A stretch of DNA of 64,000 nucleotides from the NCBI RefSeq assembly GCF_004310285.1, contig NZ_SISF01000034.1, positions 77,890 through 141,889 of the forward strand, in the 5' to 3' direction. Positions 50,343-59,003 of the stretch are shown here, in pieces; the stretch's first letter is position 1; every line of letters starts with the position of its first letter. Below the pieces are notes generated by a model. That model did not search any database. It was given only the letters and a program-made list of their open reading frames with translations, and had not been told where the DNA came from. The translations under genes were made by a program, and so were the position numbers. This stretch comes from Agrobacterium cavarae (GTDB taxonomy: Bacteria > Pseudomonadota > Alphaproteobacteria > Rhizobiales > Rhizobiaceae).

Positions 50343-50984
50343 ATGCGTTCAGGTGTGATTGCACAGAAAGTGGGAATGACCCGCGTCTACAACGACGCTG
50401 GTGAGCATATTCCCGTAACGGTCCTGCGTATGGACAACGTACAAGTCGTTGCCCAGCGTACGGAAGACAAGAATGGCTATACCGCAGTTCAGCTCGGTGC
50501 CGGCCAGTCCAAGGTCAAGAACACGACAAAGGCGCTTCGCGGCCATTTTGCTGCTGCCAATGTCGAGCCGAAAGCAAAGCTCGTCGAATTCAAGGTCTCC
50601 AGCGAGAACCTGATCGACGTCGGTGCAACACTGACCGCAAATCATTTTCAAGCCGGCCAACTGGTCGACGTCACCGGAACAACGATCGGTAAGGGTTTTG
50701 CCGGTTCGATGAAGCGTCACAACTTCGGTGGTGGCCGCGCATCGCACGGTAACTCGATCTCTCACCGTGCGCACGGTTCGACGGGTTCCAACCAGGATCC
50801 TGGTCGCGTGTGGAAGGGTAAGCGCATGGCTGGTCATATGGGCCAGACCCGCGTCACCACCCAGAATCTGGAAGTGGTTTCGACCGATGAGGATCGCGGT
50901 TTGATCCTCGTGAAGGGCGCCGTTCCCGGTTCCAAGGGTTCCTGGATCATCGTCCGCGACGCCGTCAAGTCGGCTGCGAAGTAA
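50343..50984 (+). CDS. rplC: 50S ribosomal protein L3
   Basis: A 213-residue L3, an early assembly protein whose loop reaches the peptidyl-transferase centre. That loop is seen as FGGGRASHGNSISHR near residue 125, with the conserved KRMAGHMG later. The start MRSGVIAQKVGMTRVYND is typical. AGAGGA precedes the ATG. The glutamine-methylation region (QDPGRVWKGK) is intact. Confidence 0.98.
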   Translation: MRSGVIAQKVGMTRVYNDAGEHIPVTVLRMDNVQVVAQRTEDKNGYTAVQLGAGQSKVKNTTKALRGHFAAANVEPKAKLVEFKVSSENLIDVGATLTANHFQAGQLVDVTGTTIGKGFAGSMKRHNFGGGRASHGNSISHRAHGSTGSNQDPGRVWKGKRMAGHMGQTRVTTQNLEVVSTDEDRGLILVKGAVPGSKGSWIIVRDAVKSAAK

Positions 50985-50996
50985 GGGAGCCTTATC

Positions 50997-51617
50997 ATGG
51001 AATTGAACGTCACAACCCTCGAGGGAAAAGACGCCGGCAAGGTAGCCCTGTCGGACGCAATCTTCGGCCTCGATCCACGCCAGGACATCCTGGCCCGCGT
51101 TGTGCGCTGGCAGCTTGCTAAGAAGCAGCAGGGCACGCACAAGACCAAGAACCGTTCGGAAGTTTCCCGCACGGGTGCAAAGATGTACAAGCAGAAGGGT
51201 ACGGGCCGCGCTCGTCACCATTCGGCTCGCGCACCGCAGTTCCGCGGCGGCGGCAAGGCCCACGGCCCAGTCGTTCGCAGCCACGCTCACGACCTTCCCA
51301 AGAAGGTTCGCGCGCTCGGCCTGCGTCTCGCCCTGTCTGCAAAGGCAAAGGCTGAAGAACTGATCATCGTCGATCAGCTGATTGCATCGGACGCAAAGAC
51401 AAAGGCTCTGCTGGGCAACTTCGCTTCGCTCGGCCTGACCAACGCTCTCGTTATCGGCGGCGCAGAACTTGATGGCAACTTCAAGCTCGCAGCTCAGAAC
51501 ATCCCGAATGTGGACGTTCTGCCGGTACAGGGCATCAATGTTTACGACATCCTGCGCCGTGGCAAGCTCGTGCTTTCCAAGGCTGCTGTAGAGGCTCTGG
51601 AGGAGCGGTTCAAATGA
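50997..51617 (+). CDS. rplD: 50S ribosomal protein L4
   Basis: A 206-residue L4, which lines the peptide exit tunnel with its long loop (KQKGTGRARHHSARAPQFRG, residues 61-80). In E. coli, L4 represses the S10 operon through the leader. Whether that holds in this lineage is not known. It begins 12 bases after rplC and overlaps rplW by 4 bases. Confidence 0.98.
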   Translation: MELNVTTLEGKDAGKVALSDAIFGLDPRQDILARVVRWQLAKKQQGTHKTKNRSEVSRTGAKMYKQKGTGRARHHSARAPQFRGGGKAHGPVVRSHAHDLPKKVRALGLRLALSAKAKAEELIIVDQLIASDAKTKALLGNFASLGLTNALVIGGAELDGNFKLAAQNIPNVDVLPVQGINVYDILRRGKLVLSKAAVEALEERFK

Positions 51618-51907
51618 CGGATCTTCGCCACTACGATGTGATCGTATCTCCCTCGATCACGGAAAAGTCGACGCTGGTATCCGAACAGAACCAGGTCGTA
51701 TTCAACGTCGCCAAGGACGCTTCCAAGCCTGAAATCAAGGCTGCCGTGGAAGCTCTCTTCGGCGTCAAGGTCACGGGTGTGAACACGCTTATCCGCAAGG
51801 GTAAGACGCGCCGTTTCCGTGGATTCGCTGGCAAGCAGAAGGACGTCAAGAAGGCGATCGTGACACTTGCTGAAGGTCAATCCATCGACGTGTCCACCGG
51901 ACTCTAA
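51614..51907 (+). CDS. rplW: 50S ribosomal protein L23
   Basis: A 97-residue L23, positioned at the tunnel exit where trigger factor and signal recognition particle dock. Features are YDVIVSPSITEKST at the N-terminus and the RNA-binding loop IRKGKTRRFRGFAGKQKDV. The ATG overlaps the stop of rplD (ATGA), giving coupled translation. Confidence 0.98.
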   Translation: MTDLRHYDVIVSPSITEKSTLVSEQNQVVFNVAKDASKPEIKAAVEALFGVKVTGVNTLIRKGKTRRFRGFAGKQKDVKKAIVTLAEGQSIDVSTGL

Positions 51908-51951
51908 AGGTTAGGCCCAAGCGGGCAAAGACCCAAAAGGGAACAAATACA

Positions 51952-52788
51952 ATGGCATTGAAAAGTTTCAATCCGACCACACCTAGCCAGCGTCAGCTGG
52001 TTATTGTGGACCGTGCTTCGCTCTACAAGGGCAAGCCGGTAAAGGCTCTTACACAGGGCCTCAGCTCGAAGGGTGGCCGTAACAACCAGGGCCGGATCAC
52101 CGTTCGTTTCCAGGGCGGCGGTCACAAGCGGACCTACCGTCTGGTTGACTTCAAGCGTCGTAAGTTCGACGTTGAAGGTACGGTTGAACGTCTGGAATAT
52201 GACCCTAACCGCACCGCATTCATCGCGCTCGTGACATACACGGACGGCGAACAGGCTTACATTCTCGCGCCACAGCGTCTTGCTGCCGGTGACAAGGTGA
52301 TCGCCTCCGACAAGGCAGTGGACGTAAAGCCCGGCAACACCATGCCGCTGCAGTTCATTCCGGTCGGCTCGATCATCCATAACGTCGAGATGAAGCCGGG
52401 CAAGGGCGGTCAGATCGCTCGCTCCGCCGGTACCTATGCACAGCTCGTTGGCCGCGATGCCGGTATGGCGATCCTGCGTCTCAACTCCGGTGAACAGCGT
52501 CTGGTGCACGGCTCCTGCCTCGCATCGATCGGCGCTGTTTCCAACGCTGACCACGGCAACATCAACGACGGCAAGGCCGGTCGTTCGCGTTGGCGCGGCA
52601 AGCGTCCGCATGTTCGCGGCGTTGTCATGAACCCGGTCGACCACCCGCACGGTGGTGGTGAAGGTCGCACGTCCGGTGGTCGTCATCCTGTGACGCCATG
52701 GGGCAAGCCTACCAAGGGCAAGCGTACCCGCTCGAACAAGTCGACTGACAAGTTCATCATGCGTTCGCGCCATCAGCGCAAGAAGTAA
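51952..52788 (+). CDS. rplB: 50S ribosomal protein L2
   Basis: A 278-residue L2, needed for subunit association and peptidyl transfer. The conserved C-terminal segment VMNPVDHPHGGGEGRTSGG includes the histidine linked to catalytic function. The start MALKSFNPTTPSQRQLV is the alphaproteobacterial form. It lies 44 bases after rplW with AAGGGA upstream. Confidence 0.98.
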   Translation: MALKSFNPTTPSQRQLVIVDRASLYKGKPVKALTQGLSSKGGRNNQGRITVRFQGGGHKRTYRLVDFKRRKFDVEGTVERLEYDPNRTAFIALVTYTDGEQAYILAPQRLAAGDKVIASDKAVDVKPGNTMPLQFIPVGSIIHNVEMKPGKGGQIARSAGTYAQLVGRDAGMAILRLNSGEQRLVHGSCLASIGAVSNADHGNINDGKAGRSRWRGKRPHVRGVVMNPVDHPHGGGEGRTSGGRHPVTPWGKPTKGKRTRSNKSTDKFIMRSRHQRKK

Positions 52789-52803
52789 GAGAGGAAGTCT
52801 CAA

Positions 52804-53082
52804 GTGGCTCGTTCAGTATGGAAAGGTCCGTTTGTTGACGGCTATCTTCTCGCTAAGGCTGAGAAGGTGCGCGCAGGCGGACGCAGTGAAGTAATCAAGA
52901 TCTGGAGCCGTCGCTCCACGATCCTGCCGCAGTTCGTTGGTCTGACCTTCGGCGTTTACAACGGCAGCAAGCATGTGCCCGTCTCTGTCAACGAAGACAT
53001 GGTCGGTCACAAGTTCGGTGAATTCTCTCCGACCCGGACCTATTACGGTCATGGCGCGGACAAGAAGGCAAAGAGGAAGTAA
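52804..53082 (+). CDS. rpsS: 30S ribosomal protein S19
   Basis: A 92-residue S19 that contacts the 30S head and the A-site finger. It begins at a GTG (MARSVWKGPFVDGYLL), supported by GAGGAAG upstream and by the family start. TRTYYGHGADKKAKRK is the usual tail. Spacing is 15 bases from rplB and 2 bases to rplV. Confidence 0.97.
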   Translation: MARSVWKGPFVDGYLLAKAEKVRAGGRSEVIKIWSRRSTILPQFVGLTFGVYNGSKHVPVSVNEDMVGHKFGEFSPTRTYYGHGADKKAKRK

Positions 53083-53084
53083 TC

Positions 53085-53474
53085 ATGGCGAAGGCTAAGA
53101 CCGAACGCCGGCTGAAGGACAACGAGGCTCAGGCCGTTGCCCGTACGCTTCGCGTCAGCCCCCAGAAACTGAACCTGGTTGCCGCTCTTATCCGTGGCAA
53201 GAAGGTTGATCGCGCTCTCGCCGAGCTCGAGTTCTCGCGCAAGCGTATCGCTTCCACCGTCAAGAAGACGCTGGAATCGGCTATCGCGAACGCCGAAAAC
53301 AACCATGACCTCGACGTCGACGCTCTCGTCGTCGCCGAGGCCTATGTTGGCAAGTCCATCACCATGAAGCGTTTCCACGCTCGTGGCCGTGGTCGTGCAT
53401 CGCGCATCGAAAAGCCGTTCTCGCACCTCACGATCGTTGTTCGTGAAGCCGAGGAAAAAGGGGAGGCCGCATAA
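53085..53474 (+). CDS. rplV: 50S ribosomal protein L22
   Basis: A 129-residue L22 whose beta hairpin forms the tunnel constriction, seen as KRFHARGRGRASRIEKPFSH, the erythromycin-resistance region. The N-terminal helix-rich part is RVSPQKLNLVAALIRGKKV. The last base of its stop is the first base of the rpsC ATG (ATAATG), so translation is tightly coupled. Confidence 0.98.
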   Translation: MAKAKTERRLKDNEAQAVARTLRVSPQKLNLVAALIRGKKVDRALAELEFSRKRIASTVKKTLESAIANAENNHDLDVDALVVAEAYVGKSITMKRFHARGRGRASRIEKPFSHLTIVVREAEEKGEAA

Positions 53475-54205
53475 TGGGTCAGAAAATCAATCCAATCGGC
53501 TTCCGCCTGGGCATCAACCGTACGTGGGACAGCCGTTGGTACGCTGACACTTCCGAGTACGGCAACCTCCTGCATGAAGACCTTGCTATCCGTGCCTACC
53601 TCGTGAAGGAACTGAAGCAGGCCGGTATTGCAAAGGTGGTTATCGAGCGCCCACACAAGAAGTGCCGCGTTACGATCCACTCCGCTCGTCCGGGCCTCAT
53701 CATCGGCAAGAAGGGCGCTGACATCGAGAAGCTTCGCAAGAAGATCTCCGAGATGACCAGCTCCGAAACGCACCTCAACATCGTTGAAGTGCGCAAGCCG
53801 GAAGTCGACGCAACGCTCGTTGCGCAGTCGATCGCCCAGCAGCTGGAACGCCGCGTGGCTTTCCGTCGCGCCATGAAGCGCGCCGTACAGTCCGCTCTGC
53901 GCCTTGGCGCAGAAGGCATCAAGATCACCTGCGCAGGCCGTCTCGGCGGCGCGGAAATCGCTCGTACCGAATGGTACCGCGAAGGCCGCGTTCCGCTTCA
54001 CACGCTGCGTGCAGACATCGACTACGGTACGGCTGAAGCCGAAACCGCATTCGGCATCTGCGGCATCAAGGTCTGGATCTTCAAGGGCGAAATCCTTGAG
54101 CACGATCCTATGGCGTCCGAGCGTCGTGCGCTCGAAGGCGATGCTCAGGGTCCTGCAAGCCGTGAGCGTGGCGATCGCAACGATCGTCGTCGCGAAAACG
54201 CTTGA
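53474..54205 (+). CDS. rpsC: 30S ribosomal protein S3
   Basis: A 243-residue S3, part of the mRNA entry channel and its helicase activity. The KH domain is seen in RPGLIIGKKGADIEKLRKKI, and the C-terminal domain in RLGGAEIARTEWYREGRVPL. The last 25 residues are a charged, arginine-rich tail (REREGDRN-type), longer than in E. coli (233), common in alphaproteobacteria. Confidence 0.98.
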   Translation: MGQKINPIGFRLGINRTWDSRWYADTSEYGNLLHEDLAIRAYLVKELKQAGIAKVVIERPHKKCRVTIHSARPGLIIGKKGADIEKLRKKISEMTSSETHLNIVEVRKPEVDATLVAQSIAQQLERRVAFRRAMKRAVQSALRLGAEGIKITCAGRLGGAEIARTEWYREGRVPLHTLRADIDYGTAEAETAFGICGIKVWIFKGEILEHDPMASERRALEGDAQGPASRERGDRNDRRRENA

Positions 54206-54243
54206 TTGACGCTGGCGAAAGATAAGCTCGGAGAAGTAAGAAA

Positions 54244-54657
54244 ATGTTGCAGCCAAAGCGTACAAAGTACCGTAAGCAGTTCAAGGGACGCATCAAGGGC
54301 GTTGCCAAGGGCGGCTTTGACCTGGCATTCGGTGAATTCGGCTTGAAGTCGCAGGAACCGAACCGCGTGAATGCACGCGAGATCGAAGCGGCCCGCCGCG
54401 CGATCACGCGTTACATGAAGCGCGCAGGTCGCGTTTGGATCCGTGTATTCCCCGATACTCCGGTTACGGCTAAGCCGACCGAAGTTCGTATGGGTAAGGG
54501 CAAGGGTTCGGTTGATTACTGGGCATGCAAGGTCAAGCCTGGTCGTATGATGTTCGAGATCGACGGTGTTTCCGAGGAGATCGCCCGCGAGGCGCTTCGT
54601 CTCGGCGCTGCCAAGCTCTCGGTCAAGACGCGCTTCGTACAGCGCATCGCAGAGTAA
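54244..54657 (+). CDS. rplP: 50S ribosomal protein L16
   Basis: A 137-residue L16 near the A-site tRNA elbow. Typical stretches are MLQPKRTKYRKQFKGRIKG at the start and FPDTPVTAKPTEVRMGKGKG in the middle, the latter including the arginine that is hydroxylated in some bacteria. It is followed 12 bases later by rpmC. Confidence 0.98.
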   Translation: MLQPKRTKYRKQFKGRIKGVAKGGFDLAFGEFGLKSQEPNRVNAREIEAARRAITRYMKRAGRVWIRVFPDTPVTAKPTEVRMGKGKGSVDYWACKVKPGRMMFEIDGVSEEIAREALRLGAAKLSVKTRFVQRIAE

Positions 54658-54669
54658 GGAGCAAGGCAA

Positions 54670-54870
54670 ATGAAAGCCGAAGATATTCGCGGCCTCAGCG
54701 CCGACCAGCTCAAGGACAAGTTGGCTGACCTGAAGAAGGAACAGTTCAACCTGCGTTTCCAGAAGGCCACCGGCCAGTTGGAAAAGTCCTCGCGCATCAA
54801 CGAAGTCCGTAAGGACATCGCCCGGATCAAAACCATTGCTGCCCAAAAGGCCGCAGAAGCCAAGGCCTAA
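54670..54870 (+). CDS. rpmC: 50S ribosomal protein L29
   Basis: A 66-residue two-helix protein L29 at the tunnel exit, next to L23. The family signatures are LSADQLKDKLADLKKEQFNL and QLEKSSRINEVRKDIARIKT. An AAGGAG box lies in the rplP-rpmC gap. Confidence 0.97.
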   Translation: MKAEDIRGLSADQLKDKLADLKKEQFNLRFQKATGQLEKSSRINEVRKDIARIKTIAAQKAAEAKA

Positions 54871-54881
54871 GGAAGAATACT

Positions 54882-55118
54882 ATGCCTAAACGCATTCTCC
54901 AGGGCGTCGTTGTATCCGACAAGAACGAGAAGACTGTCGTAGTCCGTGTTGAGCGCCGATTCGCTCACCCGTTGCTGCAGAAGACCGTTCGTCGTTCTAA
55001 GAAGTACAAGGCGCACGACGAAAACAACCAATACAAGGTCGGCGATGTGGTTTCCATTGAGGAATGCGCACCGATCTCCAAGGATAAGCGCTGGACGGTT
55101 GTTGCCGCTCACGCTTAA
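54882..55118 (+). CDS. rpsQ: 30S ribosomal protein S17
   Basis: A 78-residue OB-fold protein S17, an early binder of the 16S 5' domain. Seen: MPKRILQGVVVSDKNEKTVV and the closing ISKDKRWTVVAAHA. It is the last gene of the S10 operon. A terminator-like hairpin at 55182 separates it from rplN. Confidence 0.98.
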   Translation: MPKRILQGVVVSDKNEKTVVVRVERRFAHPLLQKTVRRSKKYKAHDENNQYKVGDVVSIEECAPISKDKRWTVVAAHA

Positions 55119-55181
55119 TTTCAACGGAATCGCGCCAGGTGTCTTGCACTTGGCGCGAAAATCTGTATGAAGCAGCGCAAG

Positions 55182-55208
55182 GACGCTCGTAACCCGAGCG
55201 TCTTTTGC
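55182..55208 (+). terminator. Terminator-like hairpin between rpsQ and rplN
   Basis: GACGCTCG (55182-55189) pairs perfectly with CGAGCGTC (55195-55202) around TAACC, followed by TTTTGCTTT. It lies in a 235-base gap at the position where E. coli separates the S10 and spc operons. A second GC-rich stem (GCGCCA.../...TGGCGC) stands just before it, near 55132-55157. Confidence 0.75.
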
Positions 55209-55353
55209 TTTGATGCGCACGGAAGGTCCCTTTGGGAAACCACCCTGGCAAGATTTCTTCCGCGCAAAGACAGAGATTTCATAAGCTGGAACAGGGGGCA
55301 GCATCCATGATGTATGCCCAACCGGTCCGGTAACAACAAGAAGGCGACCTGAC

Positions 55354-55722
55354 ATGATTCAGATGCAAACAAACCTCGACGTGGCGGATAATTCCGGCGC
55401 ACGTCGTGTCATGTGCATCAAGGTGCTGGGCGGCTCCAAGCGCAAGTACGCTTCCGTGGGCGACATTATCGTCGTTTCCATCAAGGAAGCTATTCCGCGC
55501 GGCCGCGTCAAGAAGGGCGACGTGATGAAGGCGGTTGTTGTGCGTACCGCCAAGGACATCCGCCGCGCCGACGGCAGCGTCATCCGTTTCGATAACAACG
55601 CAGCTGTTCTTATCGACAACAAGAAAGAGCCGATCGGCACCCGTATCTTCGGACCGGTTCCTCGCGAGCTTCGCGGCAAGAACCACATGAAGATCATCTC
55701 GCTGGCTCCAGAAGTACTGTAA
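55354..55722 (+). CDS. rplN: 50S ribosomal protein L14
   Basis: A 122-residue L14 of the subunit interface, binding site of the silencing factor RsfS. The opening MIQMQTNLDVADNSGARRVM and VVRTAKDIRRADGSVIRFDN are invariant family blocks. It starts the spc group here. No convincing promoter was found in the gap before it. Confidence 0.98.
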   Translation: MIQMQTNLDVADNSGARRVMCIKVLGGSKRKYASVGDIIVVSIKEAIPRGRVKKGDVMKAVVVRTAKDIRRADGSVIRFDNNAAVLIDNKKEPIGTRIFGPVPRELRGKNHMKIISLAPEVL

Positions 55723-55734
55723 GGAGCACGAGCG

Positions 55735-56043
55735 ATGCAGAAGATTCGTAAAGGCGACAAGGTTGTCGTATTGACCGGTAAGGACAAGGGCCGTACCGGC
55801 GAAGTAATCCAGGTAATGCCGAAGGAAGACCGTGCTGTTGTGCGTGGCGTCAACATGGTGAAGCGTCACCAGCGCCAGACCCAGAGCCAGGAAGCCGGCA
55901 TTATCAACAAGGAAGCATCCTTGCACATCTCCAACATTGCCATCGCCGATAAGGATGGCAAGCCGACTCGCGTTGGCTTCAAGGTTGTAGAAGGCAAGAA
56001 GGTCCGTGTGGCCAAGCGTTCGGGAGAAGTCATCGATGGCTGA
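55735..56043 (+). CDS. rplX: 50S ribosomal protein L24
   Basis: A 102-residue L24, one of the two initiators of 50S assembly. The KOW motif IRKGDKVVVLTGKDKGRTGE is at residues 3-22. Its end overlaps rplE by 8 bases. Confidence 0.98.
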   Translation: MQKIRKGDKVVVLTGKDKGRTGEVIQVMPKEDRAVVRGVNMVKRHQRQTQSQEAGIINKEASLHISNIAIADKDGKPTRVGFKVVEGKKVRVAKRSGEVIDG

Positions 56044-56593
56044 GACCAAGTACGAACCGCGTCTCAAGACGGAATACGTAAACCGTATCCGCGGCGCCAT
56101 GCAGGAGAAGTTCTCCTACGCTAACGTCATGATGATCCCGAAGCTGGACAAGATCGTGATCAACATGGGTGTGGGTGAGGCGACTGCCGACTCCAAGAAG
56201 CCCACGGTTGCTGCAGGCGATCTGGCTGCTATTGCAGGTCAGAAGCCGGTCGTAACCCGCGCCCGCAACTCGATTGCTGGCTTCAAGGTTCGCGAAGGCA
56301 TGCCAATCGGTGCGAAGGTTACTCTTCGCGGCGCACGCATGTACGAATTCCTTGATCGTCTGGTCAACATCGCGCTTCCGCGCGTTCGCGACTTCCGGGG
56401 CCTGAACCCGAAGAGCTTTGACGGCCGTGGCAACTTCGCCATGGGCATCAAGGAGCACATTGTGTTCCCAGAAATCAACTACGACAAGGTTGATCAGATG
56501 TGGGGCATGGACATCATCGTTTGCACGACGGCGCCGACCGACGACGAAGCACGGGCTCTTTTGACAGAGTTCAACTTCCCGTTCCGTCAGTAA
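56036..56593 (+). CDS. rplE: 50S ribosomal protein L5
   Basis: A 185-residue L5, which binds 5S rRNA and contacts the P-site tRNA. The core NVMMIPKLDKIVINMGVGEA and RNSIAGFKVREGMPIGAKVT are conserved. The frame opens 30 bases earlier at 56006, but the ATG at 56036 with GGGAGAAG upstream is the family start, inside the end of rplX. Confidence 0.97.
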   Translation: MAETKYEPRLKTEYVNRIRGAMQEKFSYANVMMIPKLDKIVINMGVGEATADSKKPTVAAGDLAAIAGQKPVVTRARNSIAGFKVREGMPIGAKVTLRGARMYEFLDRLVNIALPRVRDFRGLNPKSFDGRGNFAMGIKEHIVFPEINYDKVDQMWGMDIIVCTTAPTDDEARALLTEFNFPFRQ

Positions 56594-56626
56594 CCGTAAC
56601 GACGAGCGTAGAAAAGGAACTCCGAT

Positions 56627-56932
56627 ATGGCGAAAACAAGCGCAGTTGAAAAGAACAAGCGCCGCCGCAAGACAGTTGCCTCCCAGGCCGGCAAGCGTGC
56701 CGCCCTCAAGGCCATTGTCATGAACCAGTCCCTTCCGATCGAAGAGCGGTTCCAGGCAACTCTGAAGCTCGCTTCGCTGCCGCGTGACGGCTCGAAGACG
56801 CGTATCCGCAACCGCTGCGAAGTAACGGGCCGTCCGCGCGCGTTCTATCGCAAGCTCAAGATGTCGCGTATCGCGCTTCGTGAGCTGGGCAATTCCGGCA
56901 AGGTGCCGGGCATTGTCAAGTCGAGCTGGTAA
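56627..56932 (+). CDS. rpsN: 30S ribosomal protein S14
   Basis: A 101-residue long-form S14 without the zinc-binding cysteines of the short form: only C64 in RIRNRCEVTGRPR is present. This is normal for proteobacteria and makes the protein zinc-independent. AAGGAA precedes the ATG. Confidence 0.97.
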   Translation: MAKTSAVEKNKRRRKTVASQAGKRAALKAIVMNQSLPIEERFQATLKLASLPRDGSKTRIRNRCEVTGRPRAFYRKLKMSRIALRELGNSGKVPGIVKSSW

Positions 56933-56944
56933 GGAGACGGGCAC

Positions 56945-57343
56945 ATGACCATGACTGATCCTTTGGGTGATATGCTCACCCGCATCCGCAATGGTGCTTC
57001 CCGTCGCAAGTCTTCGGTTAGCACACCTGCTTCCAGCCTCCGCGCACGCGTTCTCGACGTGCTGCAGGCTGAAGGCTACATCCGCGGTTATTCCAAGGTC
57101 GATTTTGAAAACGGCAAGTCCGAATTCACCATCGAGCTGAAGTACTACGAAGGTGCGTCGGTGATCCGTGAGATCGGCCGCGTATCCAAGCCGGGCCGCC
57201 GAGTTTATGTCTCGGTTAAGTCCATTCCGCAGGTCGCGAACGGCCTCGGCATCACCATCCTTTCGACCCCGAAGGGCGTGATGGCCGATCACCAGGCTCG
57301 CGAACAGAACGTTGGTGGCGAGGTTCTCTGCTCGGTCTTCTAA
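56945..57343 (+). CDS. rpsH: 30S ribosomal protein S8
   Basis: A 132-residue S8 that organises the 16S central domain. In E. coli it represses the spc operon by binding near rplE. Landmarks are DPLGDMLTRIRNGASRRKS and the C-terminal LSTPKGVMADHQAREQNVGG. An ATG two codons later is possible. The upstream one has GGAG at the right distance. Confidence 0.97.
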   Translation: MTMTDPLGDMLTRIRNGASRRKSSVSTPASSLRARVLDVLQAEGYIRGYSKVDFENGKSEFTIELKYYEGASVIREIGRVSKPGRRVYVSVKSIPQVANGLGITILSTPKGVMADHQAREQNVGGEVLCSVF

Positions 57344-57385
57344 GGCCGAGTAAGGATCTCCGTAACGGACAGACAGGATAGAAAT

Positions 57386-57919
57386 ATGTCTCGTATCGGT
57401 AAAAAGCCCGTTCAGGTTCCCGCAGGTGTGACGGCCAACGTTGAAGGCCAGAAGATTACTGCCAAGGGTCCGAAGGGCGAACTGTTCTTCGTCGCAAATG
57501 ACGATATCCAGCTCAAGCTGGAAGACAACGGCGTTTCGGTACAGCCGTCCAACAACACCAAGGAAGCTCGTTCCAAGTGGGGCATGTCCCGCACGATGAT
57601 CGAGAACATCTTCAAGGGTGTGAAGGATGGCTACGAGCGCAAGCTCGAAATCAACGGCGTCGGTTACCGTGCCGCCATGCAGGGCAAGAACCTGCAGCTG
57701 GCTCTCGGTTTCTCGCATGACGTCGTTTACGAGCCGCCGCAGGGTATCACCATCGCCGTGCCGAAGCCGACGGAAATCATCGTTTCCGGCATCAACAAGC
57801 AGCAGGTCGGTCAGGTTGCCGCGGAAATCCGCGAATACCGTGGTCCCGAGCCCTACAAGGGCAAAGGCGTCAAGTACGCTGAAGAACGGATCGTCCGCAA
57901 AGAAGGCAAGAAGAAGTAA
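57386..57919 (+). CDS. rplF: 50S ribosomal protein L6
   Basis: A 177-residue L6 located near the factor-binding site. Features: MSRIGKKPVQVPAGV at the start and the C-terminal EIREYRGPEPYKGKGVKYAE, the site of gentamicin-resistance changes in E. coli. It follows rpsH by 42 bases and precedes rplR by 12. Confidence 0.98.
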   Translation: MSRIGKKPVQVPAGVTANVEGQKITAKGPKGELFFVANDDIQLKLEDNGVSVQPSNNTKEARSKWGMSRTMIENIFKGVKDGYERKLEINGVGYRAAMQGKNLQLALGFSHDVVYEPPQGITIAVPKPTEIIVSGINKQQVGQVAAEIREYRGPEPYKGKGVKYAEERIVRKEGKKK

Positions 57920-57931
57920 GGAACTCGCGAA

Positions 57932-58294
57932 ATGGCTAGCAGGAAAGAAGCACTTGCACGTCGTGCGAACCGTGTACGCCGCCAGCTCAAGGCGGTTGCT
58001 AACGGTCGCCCGCGCCTGTCGGTTCATCGCTCGTCGAAGAACATCTACGCTCAGATCATCGATGATGTTGCAGGCAAGACGCTCGCGTCTGCCTCCACGC
58101 TCGAAGCCGATCTGCGCTCGTCGCTGAAGACCGGCGCTGACGTTGCGGCTGCTGCCGTCGTTGGCAAGCTGGTTGCCGAGCGCGCTGGCAAGGCTGGCGT
58201 CAAGGATGTCGTATTCGACCGTGGCGCATTCATCTATCACGGCCGCGTCAAGGCCCTGGCAGATGCTGCCCGCGAAGGCGGTCTGAACTTCTAA
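57932..58294 (+). CDS. rplR: 50S ribosomal protein L18
   Basis: A 120-residue L18 that binds 5S rRNA with L5. Landmarks are RRANRVRRQLKAVANGRPRL, VHRSSKNIYAQIIDDVAGKT and the final ALADAAREGGLNF. A 128-base gap with a terminator-like hairpin follows before rpsE. Confidence 0.97.
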   Translation: MASRKEALARRANRVRRQLKAVANGRPRLSVHRSSKNIYAQIIDDVAGKTLASASTLEADLRSSLKTGADVAAAAVVGKLVAERAGKAGVKDVVFDRGAFIYHGRVKALADAAREGGLNF

Positions 58295-58300
58295 GACTTT

Positions 58301-58336
58301 ATCCACCCGGGCGCATGTCGCACCGGGTGGATTTTC
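58301..58336 (+). terminator. Terminator-like hairpin between rplR and rpsE
   Basis: ATCCACCCGG (58301-58310) pairs perfectly with CCGGGTGGAT (58323-58332) around a 12-base loop, followed by TTTC. Since spc genes continue downstream, it is more likely an attenuator or RNA-end protector than a complete stop. Confidence 0.6.
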
Positions 58337-58422
58337 ACCGGGCCAACCGGACTTCAGCAATGGAGCCGGAGGGCCTACTTTCGTTTGCCGTTCGATACCG
58401 GAAAAGAAAAAGGAAAAGGACA

Positions 58423-58992
58423 ATGGCACAGGAAAAAAGAGGTTCTCGCGAAGATCGCCAGAACCGCGAAGAGCGCGATAGCGAATTCGTCGACAAGCTG
58501 GTCGCGATCAACCGCGTTGCTAAGGTTGTTAAGGGTGGCCGTCGTTTCGGCTTCGCAGCTCTCGTCGTCGTCGGCGACCAGAAGGGCCGCGTTGGCTTTG
58601 GTCACGGCAAGGCTCGTGAAGTTCCAGAAGCAATCCGCAAGGCAACTGAAGCTGCCAAGCGCGATCTGATCTTCGTTCCGCTGCGCGATGGCCGCACGCT
58701 GCACCACGACGTTAACGGCCGCCACGGCGCCGGCAAGGTTCTGCTGCGCTCCGCCAAGGCTGGTACCGGTATCATCGCCGGTGGCCCAATGCGCGCTGTT
58801 TTCGAAACGCTCGGCGTTCACGACGTTGTTGCCAAGTCCACGGGCTCTTCGAACCCGTACAACATGGTCCGTGCAACGTTCGACGCTCTGAAGCATCAGG
58901 TTCATCCGAAGGACATCGCTGCTCAGCGCGGTCTCAAGTATGCAACCCTTCAGTCACGTCGCGTCGCATCCGGCGTCGCTTCTGAAGAGTAA
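58423..58992 (+). CDS. rpsE: 30S ribosomal protein S5
   Basis: A 189-residue S5 involved in decoding fidelity and mRNA unwinding. The N-terminal RNA-binding part is KLVAINRVAKVVKGGRRFGF, the spectinomycin region, followed by RKATEAAKRDLIFVPL. The N-terminus is longer than in E. coli (166). The ATG at 58423 has AAGGAAAAGG upstream. The open frame from 58315 crosses the hairpin and is rejected. Confidence 0.97.
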   Translation: MAQEKRGSREDRQNREERDSEFVDKLVAINRVAKVVKGGRRFGFAALVVVGDQKGRVGFGHGKAREVPEAIRKATEAAKRDLIFVPLRDGRTLHHDVNGRHGAGKVLLRSAKAGTGIIAGGPMRAVFETLGVHDVVAKSTGSSNPYNMVRATFDALKHQVHPKDIAAQRGLKYATLQSRRVASGVASEE

Positions 58993-59003
58993 GGATCTGG
59001 ATC

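Noticed and set aside
56030..58429. A 799-codon open frame on the minus strand
   Set aside because: It lies wholly opposite rplE, rpsN, rpsH, rplF and rplR. It arises from the strong codon bias of those genes and matches no family.
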